NCBI GenBank assembly: GCA_030650265.1
Contig: JAUSEJ010000788.1
Span: 1-54,290 of the forward strand
Reading direction: 5' to 3'
Source of the DNA: Dehalococcoidia bacterium
Lineage (GTDB): Bacteria; Chloroflexota; Dehalococcoidia; JACPQF01
Length of the DNA stretch: 54,290 nucleotides
Shown one piece after another: positions 15,595 to 24,243 of the stretch (position 1 is the first letter of the stretch; every line of letters begins with the position of its first letter). Position numbers and translations under genes: made by a program. The notes beneath the pieces are model-generated. The model saw only the letters and a list, made by a program, of their open reading frames with translations, made no database searches and was not told the DNA's origin.

Positions 15595-16722
15595 CTATGC
15601 TGCGTCGAATATCCCACACGCCACGAGGGCATTTACTACATCACCAAAAGCAGCCCAATTGTTATACGATGCCTTGGCCGGTTGAATTACCGGGGCATGG
15701 CCCCAAAAGCCTAGTTTCTGACTAGCCGCTGTCCCCAGTTTGGTGCCCGTGCTGCTGCCCACGGCGATATCAATTGCATCGCTGAGCGTTATATCACCGT
15801 TCTTGTCGAAGCTCAGGTCGACCGTCGGAGTCTGGCCCGCTCCGATGCCCGCGCGACCGATGTCGAGGCTATTGGTAGAGTTGTCGGCACTGGTCAGGGT
15901 GCGGATGAACCGGCCTGTTGTCACCGGCGAGTTGATTGTGGTCGCCGCCTTGGTGCCTCCATCGATGTGCCCGTTCAAGACGATGTACTGGTCTGCCGAA
16001 TTAGCGTCATAAATGGAGGAAATGGAGACTGGCCAGTTCGTGTTCTTGGCATAGGCGCGGAAGATGTGATAGACGGTATCGTTGCCGGGAGAATAGGGGC
16101 CACAGTCTATACCGGGGCCTATCCCTACGACATTGGCCGTGTTGCCATCGAGGTCGACGTTGAACTTCTTGGCATAGAGAGTAACATCCCCCACGCTTCT
16201 ACCCACCACCATCTGGCCCAGTGGCCCAATCCTGATCTGGTCGGCTGTGTCGGCATGGGAGTAGGCGAGTACCATATCGGTATTCTCGAAGTCCATCCCC
16301 ACGTCCCACTTCGGTGCGCCATCGATAGTCCAAACAATGCCGTGGGGCTGTGCTGTTGCCGCTGTTTTGTCGATACGCCAGCCTCTCATCCCGGAGTCGG
16401 CTACGGTGCTGTAGTCGAACAGGGTGTACAGGTTTGTGGCGACGACATGGAACGTCCCGCTAGGCGTCGTATTGAGGCCAATCCGGGCGTTGGTGGTATC
16501 CACCGTGAGGATAGCGGTCGAGCCAGCATTGGCCAGTTTCAGGGCGGTGGTGCTGTTAGCCTTGGGCCTCAGCACGAAGCCCCCGCCCGAGGTGTACTCC
16601 GTTATCAGGTCGCAGGCTATCCCGTTGGTACCGAAGGGCTGCGCTTGCTCGGTGGCTGCCGTCTCGGTGCCCGCCGTGGACATCCCGACCACACCTGAAG
16701 GAATCGGATTAGTTAGTGGCAT
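15595..16722 (-). CDS. fibre-like structural protein
   Basis: 375 residues, Gly/Ala/Thr/Asn rich. Strand-forming repeats of fibre type occur (DTTNARIGLNTTPSG, FDKNGDITLSDAID). The C-terminal segment GTKLGTAASQKLGFWGHAP followed by VIQPAKAS and a closing helix is a recurring end of phage fibre and appendage proteins. The ATG overlaps the upstream stop region. Probably a short appendage or decoration; partner not known. Confidence 0.65.
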   Translation of the reverse strand: MPLTNPIPSGVVGMSTAGTETAATEQAQPFGTNGIACDLITEYTSGGGFVLRPKANSTTALKLANAGSTAILTVDTTNARIGLNTTPSGTFHVVATNLYTLFDYSTVADSGMRGWRIDKTAATAQPHGIVWTIDGAPKWDVGMDFENTDMVLAYSHADTADQIRIGPLGQMVVGRSVGDVTLYAKKFNVDLDGNTANVVGIGPGIDCGPYSPGNDTVYHIFRAYAKNTNWPVSISSIYDANSADQYIVLNGHIDGGTKAATTINSPVTTGRFIRTLTSADNSTNSLDIGRAGIGAGQTPTVDLSFDKNGDITLSDAIDIAVGSSTGTKLGTAASQKLGFWGHAPVIQPAKASYNNWAAFGDVVNALVACGIFDAA

Positions 16723-16724
16723 GG

Positions 16725-17018
16725 CTAAGCCCCCTCAGTGACGAGTAGGGTCTTGCTCCCGGTGCCGTTAATGGCGTTGACGACCTTCTGACAGAGATTG
16801 CCTAGTTGCAGGCTCATCTCATAACTGCCACCGTTAGCGTTAAGCCGAATGCCCTGATTTGCGACTGCCGTAGCCGCTATCATGAGATAGATCGTAGTAT
16901 CCGAGTCGTTCACGAACAGGGCATACTTCCTGTTCTCATTGGCGGCTAGGGCTACTCCCGAGTTGGTCGTCACAGTAACCGCGCTGTGAGTGGCTGTGTT
17001 ATAGATAATTTGGCTCAC
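16725..17018 (-). CDS. small virion-associated beta protein
   Basis: 97 residues with GTG start behind GGGGGTAAG. Strand-rich: VALAANENRKYALFVNDSD and TIYLMIAATAV resemble small phage proteins forming beta sandwiches beside fibre genes. Function unknown. Confidence 0.62.
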   Translation of the reverse strand: MSQIIYNTATHSAVTVTTNSGVALAANENRKYALFVNDSDTTIYLMIAATAVANQGIRLNANGGSYEMSLQLGNLCQKVVNAINGTGSKTLLVTEGA

Positions 17019-17043
17019 GTGGCTTACCCCCTTTCTGGAGGGA

Positions 17044-17676
17044 TTAGTTCGCTTTCTTTGCCCTTCCCGGAAGGACGGGTGTTTCTGCTGGCTCCACTGA
17101 TACGCTAGTCGGCGCTAGTGCTTCCAGTGCCGCCAGGGTGGCCCGGGCGTTCTCTCGCTGGAGTTGGCGGTCTTCCGCCTTCTCCCGCTCGATCCGGTCG
17201 TCCTCGATGGTCGCCCACTCTCGCTTGTGGCGCATCTGCATGTGACTCTTGACATCCTGCGGTGAGGCCAGATTGGCCTTGGGGCAAAGAGGCAGTCCCC
17301 AGCGGTCATATTCCGGGTGTTTCTCTCGCAGGTCGGCGTGGAGCATGCATCTGAGGGTGCCCCTTAGCGGTACGATACCGGGGTCGTGCTGTGTGAAGAC
17401 GAGACTGCCGTCCTCCCGCCTCTTGGTAAGCTGGGTGGGCAACATGTTCTTGTTGGTGCGGGAGCGCTCTCCCGTGCGGGTGTCCCAGATGTAGGCGATA
17501 CCGGCACCCTTTATATCAGAGACAATCATCTGTACATCAAGCTCTGCATCCCCTGTATGAATTACATCCCCGACCTGGACTTCGCCAGATTCCGGGGGTG
17601 CGCCAGTCATACTTCGCATTGCCGCCAGTATTTCCTGGCGCTTGATTTCCATGTCTTCTACCGTAGCAGTAGTCAT
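17044..17676 (-). CDS. phage zinc-finger protein of the structural region
   Basis: 210 residues. Residues 110-150 hold RCMLHADLREKHPEY, LPLCPKANLASPQDVKSHM and RHKREW, a Cys/His arrangement seen in a widespread family of phage proteins with a C2H2-like finger. The N-terminal 105 residues look like a beta barrel (VQVGDVIHTGDAE). The C-terminal 50 residues are a coiled coil plus a low-complexity tail. The role in the virion or in assembly is not known. Confidence 0.6.
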   Translation of the reverse strand: MTTATVEDMEIKRQEILAAMRSMTGAPPESGEVQVGDVIHTGDAELDVQMIVSDIKGAGIAYIWDTRTGERSRTNKNMLPTQLTKRREDGSLVFTQHDPGIVPLRGTLRCMLHADLREKHPEYDRWGLPLCPKANLASPQDVKSHMQMRHKREWATIEDDRIEREKAEDRQLQRENARATLAALEALAPTSVSVEPAETPVLPGRAKKAN

Positions 17677-17678
17677 AC

Positions 17679-18104
17679 TTAGCTCCTTTGCAGTATCCCG
17701 CCAAAGCCAAACGTCGAAGCCTTCTTTCTGTGCTTCCGCCTATGCTCCGGTTGGTCATGATAGACTTGAATCAGGTCAGGTATTGGTCCCGGGTCTGGTG
17801 CCTCGTAGGGGCCTTCCCTGAGGTGGTCGGCAATCCCCATGAGCCGCCCTACCGTCTCCTCGATGTAGATTTTGCCCGTCTTGGGGTCTTGAGCGCCGCC
17901 GGGAATCACGAACTCCTCGACAGTGAAGTTTTTGGCTGAACCCAAGTCCTTCCGGAACTCCACTACCGCATCGCCCCTAAAGACCTTGATGGTCTGGTAG
18001 CGCCGAAAGCCCCGGTAGTCCGGCGCCATCTCGTTCATTTCCTTGAGACTGAATGCAGGCTCGTCCTCGTGAACGAAGTTAGTGCCGATGAGTAGCCTGC
18101 CCAT
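17679..18104 (-). CDS. hypothetical protein of the structural region
   Basis: 141 residues. I chose ATG at 18104 (MGRLLIGTNFVHEDEP), two bases beyond the stop of the upstream gene; a longer frame exists but lies inside that gene. Strand-helix mixture in the first 110 residues and a basic tail (HRRKHRKKAS). No family recognised. Confidence 0.6.
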   Translation of the reverse strand: MGRLLIGTNFVHEDEPAFSLKEMNEMAPDYRGFRRYQTIKVFRGDAVVEFRKDLGSAKNFTVEEFVIPGGAQDPKTGKIYIEETVGRLMGIADHLREGPYEAPDPGPIPDLIQVYHDQPEHRRKHRKKASTFGFGGILQRS

Positions 18105-18105
18105 A

Positions 18106-18519
18106 TCAGTTGCCCTGGTTGCCAGCGTCCACAAAGGCTTCAAGTGCCAGCAGTGTCAACGGCTTGCACTCGCAGCCATTCGTCCCCGGCAAGGCGATCT
18201 TGTCGATGCCCTCGATGTCGATCTCTTGGCTCATAAGCTCGTTGTGCGCTTCCACGAACTCCGTCCAGTGCTCGTCGCCAGGCTTGATAGCCGTCTGTCC
18301 GTTCTCGCCGGTAGTGCCGTGCTGCCGGATGAGGCCGGTGCGTACCACGTCGATGTCGGCCCGTAGTCCCCCGAGCTTCCTAGCCAGACGAGCCAGCCAG
18401 TAAGCCGTCTTGACCGGCCAGCGCTCTCCCAGTAGTTCTTGCAGGGGTGGTGGCGTTTGGTTCGGTGGTACTCCTCCTAGACTAGTCGCCTCCCAGATGT
18501 CTCCGTTGGTTGCCTTCAT
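18106..18519 (-). CDS. small helical phage protein
   Basis: 137 residues. WPVKTAYWLARLARKLGG followed by an acidic C-terminal half resembles small helical phage proteins in which a paired-helix region is followed by a strand near EIDIEGIDKI. AAGGAGG lies 11 bases before the ATG. Function unknown. Confidence 0.62.
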   Translation of the reverse strand: MKATNGDIWEATSLGGVPPNQTPPPLQELLGERWPVKTAYWLARLARKLGGLRADIDVVRTGLIRQHGTTGENGQTAIKPGDEHWTEFVEAHNELMSQEIDIEGIDKIALPGTNGCECKPLTLLALEAFVDAGNQGN

Positions 18520-18541
18520 TTGGTCGCTATCCTCCTTTTAT

Positions 18542-18573
18542 TTTGGACGGTGATTGAAGGCTCACCGTCCAAA
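18542..18573. repeat. 12-bp stem intercistronic hairpin
   Basis: TTTGGACGGTGA at 18542-18553 and TCACCGTCCAAA at 18562-18573 pair perfectly around an eight-base loop. The late-strand side is followed by an A-rich tract, not by T, so it is not a standard intrinsic terminator. It stands between the 605-residue gene and the 137-residue gene and may stabilise or process the mRNA. Confidence 0.6.
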
Positions 18574-18585
18574 GCCTATCTCCGC

Positions 18586-20403
18586 CTAGTTGGTGTAAAG
18601 CATGACGTACCGGATATTCCCCGCTGCATCCCGCAGAATCGGTAATAGCTGGTTCTCAGCAGTCCCCGCTGCGCCTACCAGCCCAAAGTCCGACCTGTTC
18701 TGACAGTCGAACAGAGCCGTGATAGCCGTGTTGTTCGTGTTGAGGCTGAAGGGGAACCTCAGCGCATCGGTATCGGAGGCGAGATACTGCATGCGAGCAC
18801 CAAAGATCAGTTTGGCATTGGTGATTGTCGCTGCTTCTGCCTCATAGATACCGTCGTTGCGGGCGCAGATGTACGTGCCTACCGGCACCGTGCCACCCGT
18901 AATATTGACCCAAGAGGACGACGCCGCCGAATGGTCGGTGGGGCTTCCTGAGAGAGTAACGTCTACTTCAAATGCCCCATAGCCGTCAGTAAGAGCGGCA
19001 GCAGCCATGGTTGCAGAGATTTTGAGGGCTCTGCCTGTGGCGGCGAGGGTAGCCGCGGTGATGGTGACAATGGAATCGGCTACTACTGCACCGGCTATAC
19101 CCATCGTATTTGTCGCAGCATCGATGACCAGCATATTGGCGTTATCCGCACCCTCGATGCGGAAGTCGATATCATCGCCAGTCTCATTGAAGATGACGGC
19201 TGTAGCTATGTTGATGTCGTGGATAGGGGCTGCGAGGTTGCCGCCGATGATGGTTCGGCCATCGAGAGCGGTAGTCCCAGCATCCACCCATAGGGAGTAG
19301 ACTCTTGTCAGCGTCATGTTGCCGCTACCTGCGGCGGGCGCTCCAGCGATGTAGACGGTTGCCGCATCAGACGTCGTCTGTCCGGCATTGGCCCCGTCTA
19401 GGGTAGGAATGCCGACGAAGATACGGGCGCCAATGGCGATAGTCGTCGGATTGGCATTGGTCGAGGTGAAAGTACCCGCTGGATGATGCTCTTCCACGCC
19501 TACGGAAGTGGTCAGCGCTCTGTTTACCACACTTCCATTGATGTTCAGGAAGGCCCCAGTAACTACTGCCGCTCCCACAGCAGCGGAGTCGGTACCGCCG
19601 TCCAGAACCAGCATGTTGGCGTTATTGGCTCCCTCGAACCGGAAGTCAACGTCCTGACTGTCATCGTTGAACCTCAGACTCGTGCTGCAGGCGATGTTAG
19701 CGGCCGCCCCGAAGAGGATGGTCGAGTTGGTTGTGGTGCCCTCTGTAGGTTGAGCGTTACCGAAGTAGAGGACGGTGGCATTGTCAAGTGTCCCGCTGGC
19801 CACTGTGATATTAGGTTCGCCTAGTGTCAGGGTCGATACGGTGTTGGTGGCACCAGAGGTGCTGACCGCTCCCACTGGATTGACAAACAGGTCGGCATAG
19901 TCAGTTGCTGCCGTCGCCGTCCGTGCCGCGCGGCTGATGTTGACCAGCTTGTTGGCATCGGAAGTATCGGTGTTGGAGCCGAGTACCAGCGAGTTCTTGC
20001 CGCCGTCCGAGTAGATGGCATACTGAATGCCGTCCGTCTCGACCCGGAAGTCGATGTCGGCGCTGCCCTCATTGATGACGTAAGCCCCTACGGCTGTTCG
20101 TATCTGCTCGACTCCTGCGGCGTAGAGAGCCATAGTACCCGCGCTGCTGTCGATCCAGAGCCAGGCCTGGGAGTTGCCGCCATTGTTGGCAGCGATCAGA
20201 ATGTCGCCGCTTGCCACCATGTTGGAGATGACCATCGTATCGACGGCAAGGGCTGGAACGACAGGGGTGCCAAGGAACACGCCGTCAAGTGCGGTGTTGG
20301 CCGCAAGAAGCGTGGTTCCCGGTTGAGCGCCGTTGTAGACCGCCGCCAGGATGCCTTCGTTATGCTTGGTAAGCCAACCTCTGTGGGTTGCAGAAACTGC
20401 CAT
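18586..20403 (-). CDS. repetitive fibre or capsid-decoration protein
   Basis: 605 residues, rich in Ala, Thr, Gly and Asn. At least three related repeats carry DIDFRVETDGIQYAIYSDGG, VDFRFEGANNANMLVLDGG and IDFRIEGADNANMLVIDAA. The position directly after the capsid genes, before the tail genes, suggests a head fibre or decoration. The related DADLYVGSD repeat occurs in the large tail fibre, so the proteins share building blocks. ATG at 20403; hairpins flank the gene on both sides. Confidence 0.6.
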   Translation of the reverse strand: MAVSATHRGWLTKHNEGILAAVYNGAQPGTTLLAANTALDGVFLGTPVVPALAVDTMVISNMVASGDILIAANNGGNSQAWLWIDSSAGTMALYAAGVEQIRTAVGAYVINEGSADIDFRVETDGIQYAIYSDGGKNSLVLGSNTDTSDANKLVNISRAARTATAATDYADLFVNPVGAVSTSGATNTVSTLTLGEPNITVASGTLDNATVLYFGNAQPTEGTTTNSTILFGAAANIACSTSLRFNDDSQDVDFRFEGANNANMLVLDGGTDSAAVGAAVVTGAFLNINGSVVNRALTTSVGVEEHHPAGTFTSTNANPTTIAIGARIFVGIPTLDGANAGQTTSDAATVYIAGAPAAGSGNMTLTRVYSLWVDAGTTALDGRTIIGGNLAAPIHDINIATAVIFNETGDDIDFRIEGADNANMLVIDAATNTMGIAGAVVADSIVTITAATLAATGRALKISATMAAAALTDGYGAFEVDVTLSGSPTDHSAASSSWVNITGGTVPVGTYICARNDGIYEAEAATITNAKLIFGARMQYLASDTDALRFPFSLNTNNTAITALFDCQNRSDFGLVGAAGTAENQLLPILRDAAGNIRYVMLYTN

Positions 20404-20455
20404 TTTGGTTTATCCCTTCTCACTGGCAAGCGCCAGAGCTGATGAGTTGATTGAA

Positions 20456-20478
20456 GGCGGTTGGTAGGCCCAACCGCC
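20456..20478. repeat. 9-bp stem intercistronic hairpin
   Basis: GGCGGTTGG at 20456-20464 and CCAACCGCC at 20470-20478 around a five-base loop, between the 233-residue and 605-residue genes. Its context (TTGAAGGC on one side, AAAGCC on the other) resembles that of the hairpin at 18542. No T run follows in the late direction. Confidence 0.6.
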
Positions 20479-20490
20479 AAAGCCCTGAAC

Positions 20491-21192
20491 TTACGTGGTT
20501 GACCGTCCTTTTTTGCCGTACAGATAATCAACGCTAATGATGTTCGCCGTACCCTGCTCAAAGTTTTGCACCATAGGCACCAGGTCCGTCGCTGCCACCA
20601 GCGTTGTGCTGCTGTCTATCCGATAGACCTCTTCGCCGTTCACGTAGAAGCACGCGCTCCTACGGTCAGCCGAGAGGTAGCAGCCAAGGGTAAGGGCTGT
20701 GGCCGCCACCGGGTTGTACTTGGCGCCCAGCGCCTTGTTCACGGTGACTGCATCGGTCTTGCCCGCGACACACCACAACACTTTAGTCGTGGCGTCGTTG
20801 TCGAACAGAATGCCGATACCATCGCTCATGGTGTCGATGGTCACGGTATCTGTGGTGGCCGAGAAAGACGTTTCGTCGGCGGAGGCGAGAGAGTCCCCGA
20901 AGCCGACAAAGAACTTGTTGTCGGTGATGCTGTCGATGAAGATTCTCGCCTCCATCTTGAGGTCGTTGGCGCCCGAGCGCCAGTTGAGCAAGCCGAAGGA
21001 CACGCCAGCGTTGTCGTCGTCGTTGCTCGTGTCCACGCCGACGTTTAGTCGCCCATCGATACCGAGGGCCTTGATTTCAGTGACCGCCGTGGCGCCCACC
21101 GCTAGGGTGTCGATCTCCGGCAGGTCCGCGATTGCCGTGACTTGGAAGTCCTCGAACTTGCTCACATATCCAAAGGAAGTATCAATTGCCAT
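20491..21192 (-). CDS. LamG/jelly-roll-like structural protein
   Basis: 233 residues, strand-rich, with MEARIFIDSITDNKFFVGFG and ACFYVNGEEVYRIDS, the look of a concanavalin-type or LamG-like sandwich. It lies right after the major capsid gene, so it may be a capsid surface decoration that binds glycans (inference). Confidence 0.55.
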   Translation of the reverse strand: MAIDTSFGYVSKFEDFQVTAIADLPEIDTLAVGATAVTEIKALGIDGRLNVGVDTSNDDDNAGVSFGLLNWRSGANDLKMEARIFIDSITDNKFFVGFGDSLASADETSFSATTDTVTIDTMSDGIGILFDNDATTKVLWCVAGKTDAVTVNKALGAKYNPVAATALTLGCYLSADRRSACFYVNGEEVYRIDSSTTLVAATDLVPMVQNFEQGTANIISVDYLYGKKGRSTT

Positions 21193-21272
21193 TTTGGGTT
21201 ATTCCTTTCTCGCCGCTACTCTATCTGTAGCCTAAGCGATTCGTGTTTGGTCAGATGTCGTTAGGTCGCCTG

Positions 21273-22157
21273 CTAGCTTGTGGGAGCTGTCGCGTCGCTG
21301 TACGCTTCTTTGTTCCAGTTGCCTGCCGAACGCTCGCCTACTGCATAGTTATCCCACAACCAGACTGACTTGCCGCCACCACCAAGGCTAGGTTCATCTC
21401 GCATGGTCTTCCACGGTGATTTGCCCTGAACAAGGACGATGGCCCCACCAGCGCCGCCAGCGAACACGCCGCCCTTGGCGTCAGAGGCGCTGTCGATGCT
21501 TAAGTTGCCGTCGATGTATACCTCGGCATTGTTGATCTTGCCCTGGAAGCCGTTGGCGAAGGTGTCCCGGGTCATGCCGTCTGGTATGGGATAGGTGCCC
21601 ACGCCTGCGGTGATCTCCGAGAAGATGTCGTGGACTTGGTAGCCATGAAGTACACAGTAGATCGGGCCATCCCACGGTTCTGTGGCATTGGAGGTTATCT
21701 GTTGCGCCATTGCCGAGATTACGCCGGAGGTCAGGGAGTTGCCTGCGCCCGGCTGGGACACAGTTGCCCCATCAAAGACGAGCAGGATGTCCTGGTCCTT
21801 CTTGCGCTGGATGGCGTTTTGGGCCAGTGAGCCCATCTTGGCAAAGCCGATCTGCGCGATGCGTTCGGCTACCATGTCAGTGATCACGGTATGGACGACG
21901 GTCAGACTAGGCGTGACCGGAAAGTTGCTGTCGCTGAACTGTTGTGGGTTCTCATACCGGTCCGTCTCGGAAGCGGCTGAGGCCGACAGCCTATCATAGC
22001 TGGCCTCATTCCATGTCATGCCTGTGCCGGGCTTGAGAGTCTGCTTGTCGACCAAATTGGTCATCACCCCCTTGAACTCGCGCACCGCTCTTGCCGCAGC
22101 GACCATCGAGTTTAGGGAGTCGTTTAAGGTGCTTGTATAGGTCTCGCCTGAGGCCAT
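21273..22157 (-). CDS. major capsid protein
   Basis: 294 residues, probably HK97-fold coat. The N-terminal helix-rich region (TYTSTLNDSLNSMVAAARAV) is followed by a long helix with MVAERIAQIGFAKMGSLAQN and a strand-rich C-terminus. The gene follows the scaffold and precedes decoration proteins, the usual order. AAGGAGT lies eight bases before the ATG. The length is typical of small podovirus coats. The fold is inferred from layout; no similarity search was possible. Confidence 0.78.
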   Translation of the reverse strand: MASGETYTSTLNDSLNSMVAAARAVREFKGVMTNLVDKQTLKPGTGMTWNEASYDRLSASAASETDRYENPQQFSDSNFPVTPSLTVVHTVITDMVAERIAQIGFAKMGSLAQNAIQRKKDQDILLVFDGATVSQPGAGNSLTSGVISAMAQQITSNATEPWDGPIYCVLHGYQVHDIFSEITAGVGTYPIPDGMTRDTFANGFQGKINNAEVYIDGNLSIDSASDAKGGVFAGGAGGAIVLVQGKSPWKTMRDEPSLGGGGKSVWLWDNYAVGERSAGNWNKEAYSDATAPTS

Positions 22158-22180
22158 GATTTACTCCTTCTGCAAGGACA

Positions 22181-23023
22181 TCAGATAGGAATGCCGTTAG
22201 CCCGCATCCACCTTATCTGCCTTGCTGTATCGTTTGTTTTGCCAGTTCCGTAAGCTGCGGCGAACTCGGTATCGCCCATAGCGGGATCGGCGGCAGACAG
22301 ATTGGCGGGTCCGGGAGTTTTCTCCCGCTCCGCTGCGGCCTGTTCCTCGAGCATTGCCTTGGCCTCCGTTTTCGCCATATCCTTGGCGAGCTTCTTCCCC
22401 TCTTTCGTCCCGAAGAACTTAGCCATCCCCTTGGCATACTCCCGCAAACTGGGGTAGTTCTGAGGGTTCAGCTGAGTTATTTCCTCTTCTGAAGCCCCAG
22501 CCTCTTGCGCCAGTTCGAGGGCAGCGCCGAACAGCTCTTCGCCAGCCATGCGCATGAGACCGACTTCCATCTGGTCTCGCATGGGGGCTAGGCGAGCCTG
22601 TAGTTGAGACTGAATCGCTGCGTCGTAGTCCTGGGCGGCAAGTCGCCGCTTGAACTCCTCACCCAGTTCAACCTCATCCATCTGGCTCAGGCGTGCCCTA
22701 TCTTGGAATGCCGCCTGCTGTCTCTGCCAATCTGCCTGCTGTGCTGCTACCTGCCTCTCCAAGTCGGCCTTTACCCGGCCACGTTCGGAGGAGACGCGGT
22801 GCTCCAGCTCCTTCTTGACTTCGGGATGGTTCCATAGTTCCTTGCGGGTCTCGGGGTCGGTTAGCAAGGTCGCCAGGTCCGGCTTGGGCGCCGCCTTTGA
22901 AGGCTCGACTGTAGCAGTAGACGCCGCGCTATCGACTGTCGTAGTCGTGCTTGGGGTCTCTGTCGTTACTGCCTCAGCGTTCGTAGTCGCGCTACCCGCT
23001 GCGGGAATCTCTGCGTCCGCCAT
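22181..23023 (-). CDS. scaffold protein
   Basis: 280 residues. The N-terminal 50 residues are Ala/Thr/Ser low complexity. Residues 70-150 are a long coiled coil (RVSSERGRVKADLERQVAAQ and on). An acidic middle and a C-terminal basic helix near 205-235 (FFGTKEGKKLAKDMAKTEAK) complete the scaffold pattern. It lies directly upstream of the coat gene in transcription order. It would template procapsid assembly and then leave. AAGGAG precedes the ATG. Confidence 0.78.
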   Translation of the reverse strand: MADAEIPAAGSATTNAEAVTTETPSTTTTVDSAASTATVEPSKAAPKPDLATLLTDPETRKELWNHPEVKKELEHRVSSERGRVKADLERQVAAQQADWQRQQAAFQDRARLSQMDEVELGEEFKRRLAAQDYDAAIQSQLQARLAPMRDQMEVGLMRMAGEELFGAALELAQEAGASEEEITQLNPQNYPSLREYAKGMAKFFGTKEGKKLAKDMAKTEAKAMLEEQAAAEREKTPGPANLSAADPAMGDTEFAAAYGTGKTNDTARQIRWMRANGIPI

Positions 23024-23041
23024 GTGCTCGCTCCTTATCTG

Positions 23042-23557
23042 TTATTGGATGGTTTCCACCGCGAAGGGCATGTGTTCAGCACGCCAGTTTGACGCCGCCG
23101 CCGCCGCCTCATCCTCGCTGGTGAAGTACCCGATGTGCTTGTGCTTTCCATTCAGTCTGGCCTCGGCCCTCCATCTGCGTTTGGTTTTGTCCCAATCGAC
23201 TCCGCGATACTTGGACGTACCATTGCGATAAGGGCGCTTGTTTTGGAGGTTCTGCCCTTGCGTTACAGCTCGGAGGTTCGCCCGGCGGTTATCAAGAGTA
23301 TCGTGGTTGATGTGGTCCGTCACCCTGTTGCTCTTACCGTGCGGCAGACCGAGAATTTCGCGGTGCATCAAGATGGCGCGGACACCGCCATACCGACGAA
23401 CCATTCTGCCCGCGTAGCCTGTACCTGACTTCACCAGATGCCATTGCCACTGGCTGAGCCATTCCACATCCGCCTCATCTACCACGGCATGGGCTATCAC
23501 TTCGCCCTTCCCGAAGTAGAGCGGAATCCGAGCTATCTGTTCGTGCTCCTGCTTCAT
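23042..23557 (-). CDS. HNH endonuclease with AP2-like DNA-binding domain
   Basis: 171 residues, co-directional with the late operon. The HNH core contains MHREILGLPHGKS, VTDHINHDTLDNRRANLRAV, and the C-terminal part SKYRGVDWDKTKRRWRAEA followed by HKHIGYFTSEDEAAAA is an AP2/ERF-like domain. I chose ATG at 23557 (MKQEHEQI) because GGAGG stands five bases before it. A terminator lies only about 20 bases upstream. It is inserted between ejection and capsid modules. Confidence 0.85.
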   Translation of the reverse strand: MKQEHEQIARIPLYFGKGEVIAHAVVDEADVEWLSQWQWHLVKSGTGYAGRMVRRYGGVRAILMHREILGLPHGKSNRVTDHINHDTLDNRRANLRAVTQGQNLQNKRPYRNGTSKYRGVDWDKTKRRWRAEARLNGKHKHIGYFTSEDEAAAAASNWRAEHMPFAVETIQ

Positions 23558-23576
23558 AAAATCCTCCATAAACACC

Positions 23577-23625
23577 AAAAAACCCGCTTACCGAAGCGAG
23601 CCTTTGCGGGCCTCAGATAAGCGGG
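23577..23625 (-). terminator. intrinsic terminator before HNH-AP2 and capsid module
   Basis: On the minus strand CCCGCTTA (23625-23618) pairs with TAAGCGGG (23590-23583) and six T follow (23582-23577). A nested GAGG/GCTC pairing fills the loop. This is a strong Rho-independent terminator standing about 20 bases before the start codon of the next gene in the same direction. Confidence 0.8.
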
Positions 23626-23776
23626 CGGACCCCTAAATGGGGTGAGTCCCTAGTATTCGATTTATGTAGTCAGGTGGTACGCTGGCGAATCAGGCTGGTT
23701 AAACTATCACTCTCAGCTTTCGGTTATCCTATATCTAAGCGTCATGGCGTGAAGAGTTCGCCATCCGTCCCTATCT

Positions 23777-23801
23777 CCCACTGCTTAGGTGGGTGTTTTT
23801 T
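23777..23801 (+). terminator. plus-strand intrinsic terminator in the late operon
   Basis: CCCAC at 23777-23781 pairs with GTGGG at 23789-23793, followed after TG by six T (23796-23801). It would stop transcription running against the late operon. The stretch 23626-23821 otherwise shows only an ACCCC-GGGGT hairpin near 23630-23645 and no gene. Confidence 0.6.
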
Positions 23802-23821
23802 ACGTACCGTCTGGTACTACC

Positions 23822-24052
23822 TCAGCGGCCTATCGCCCTTTGCCCTTGTCTCCACTCCTCCAATTGCCTGTCGTAAGCAGCCTTGTTGGGATTTATTCGG
23901 TCGCCGATTCTTTCGGCCCATTGAACACAACCAAAGTCTGGCTGTGTTGTTATGACTTCCTCAGACTCATTGCTCCATTTTGGATGAGGCACGAAACACA
24001 TCTCGTCTGTCGTCCAATAATGACAATCCCTACATAAGCCACACTCGCCCAA
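23822..24052 (-). CDS. small cysteine-rich protein
   Basis: 76 residues starting at TTG (MGECGLCRDCHYWTTDEMCF) with GGGAGAGG nine bases upstream. CGLCRDC plus a later Cys and a FGCVQW segment fit a small metal site. The C-terminus is helical. Function unknown. Confidence 0.58.
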   Translation of the reverse strand: MGECGLCRDCHYWTTDEMCFVPHPKWSNESEEVITTQPDFGCVQWAERIGDRINPNKAAYDRQLEEWRQGQRAIGR

Positions 24053-24054
24053 GT

Positions 24055-24225
24055 TTATCCTCTCCCTGCCTTCGTCTGCGGTATATCGTACCGCTCCTCG
24101 ATGGCCTGTATCGCGATAAACAGTGCCCGGCGAATCCCGAGCCACAGGTGCCTATTCTTCTCGGCTTCCCTATAAGCGCTCGGACGTTCGTTCGCTTTAC
24201 TGTTCTCTTGGTTACATTCTACCAT
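24055..24225 (-). CDS. small helical hypothetical protein
   Basis: 56 residues, charged helix ending ERYDIPQTKAGRG. The ATG at 24225 follows GGGTGG, a weak binding site, and lies inside a promoter-like element (24216-24243), so its start or expression is uncertain. Confidence 0.45.
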   Translation of the reverse strand: MVECNQENSKANERPSAYREAEKNRHLWLGIRRALFIAIQAIEERYDIPQTKAGRG

Positions 24226-24243
24226 GTCCACCCGCAATGTCAA
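24216..24243 (-). promoter_or_regulatory. minus-strand sigma70-like promoter
   Basis: On the minus strand TTGACA (24243-24238), a 16-base spacer and TAGAAT (24221-24216). It overlaps the 3-prime end of the upstream gene and could fire into the small genes and the capsid module. Confidence 0.45.
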
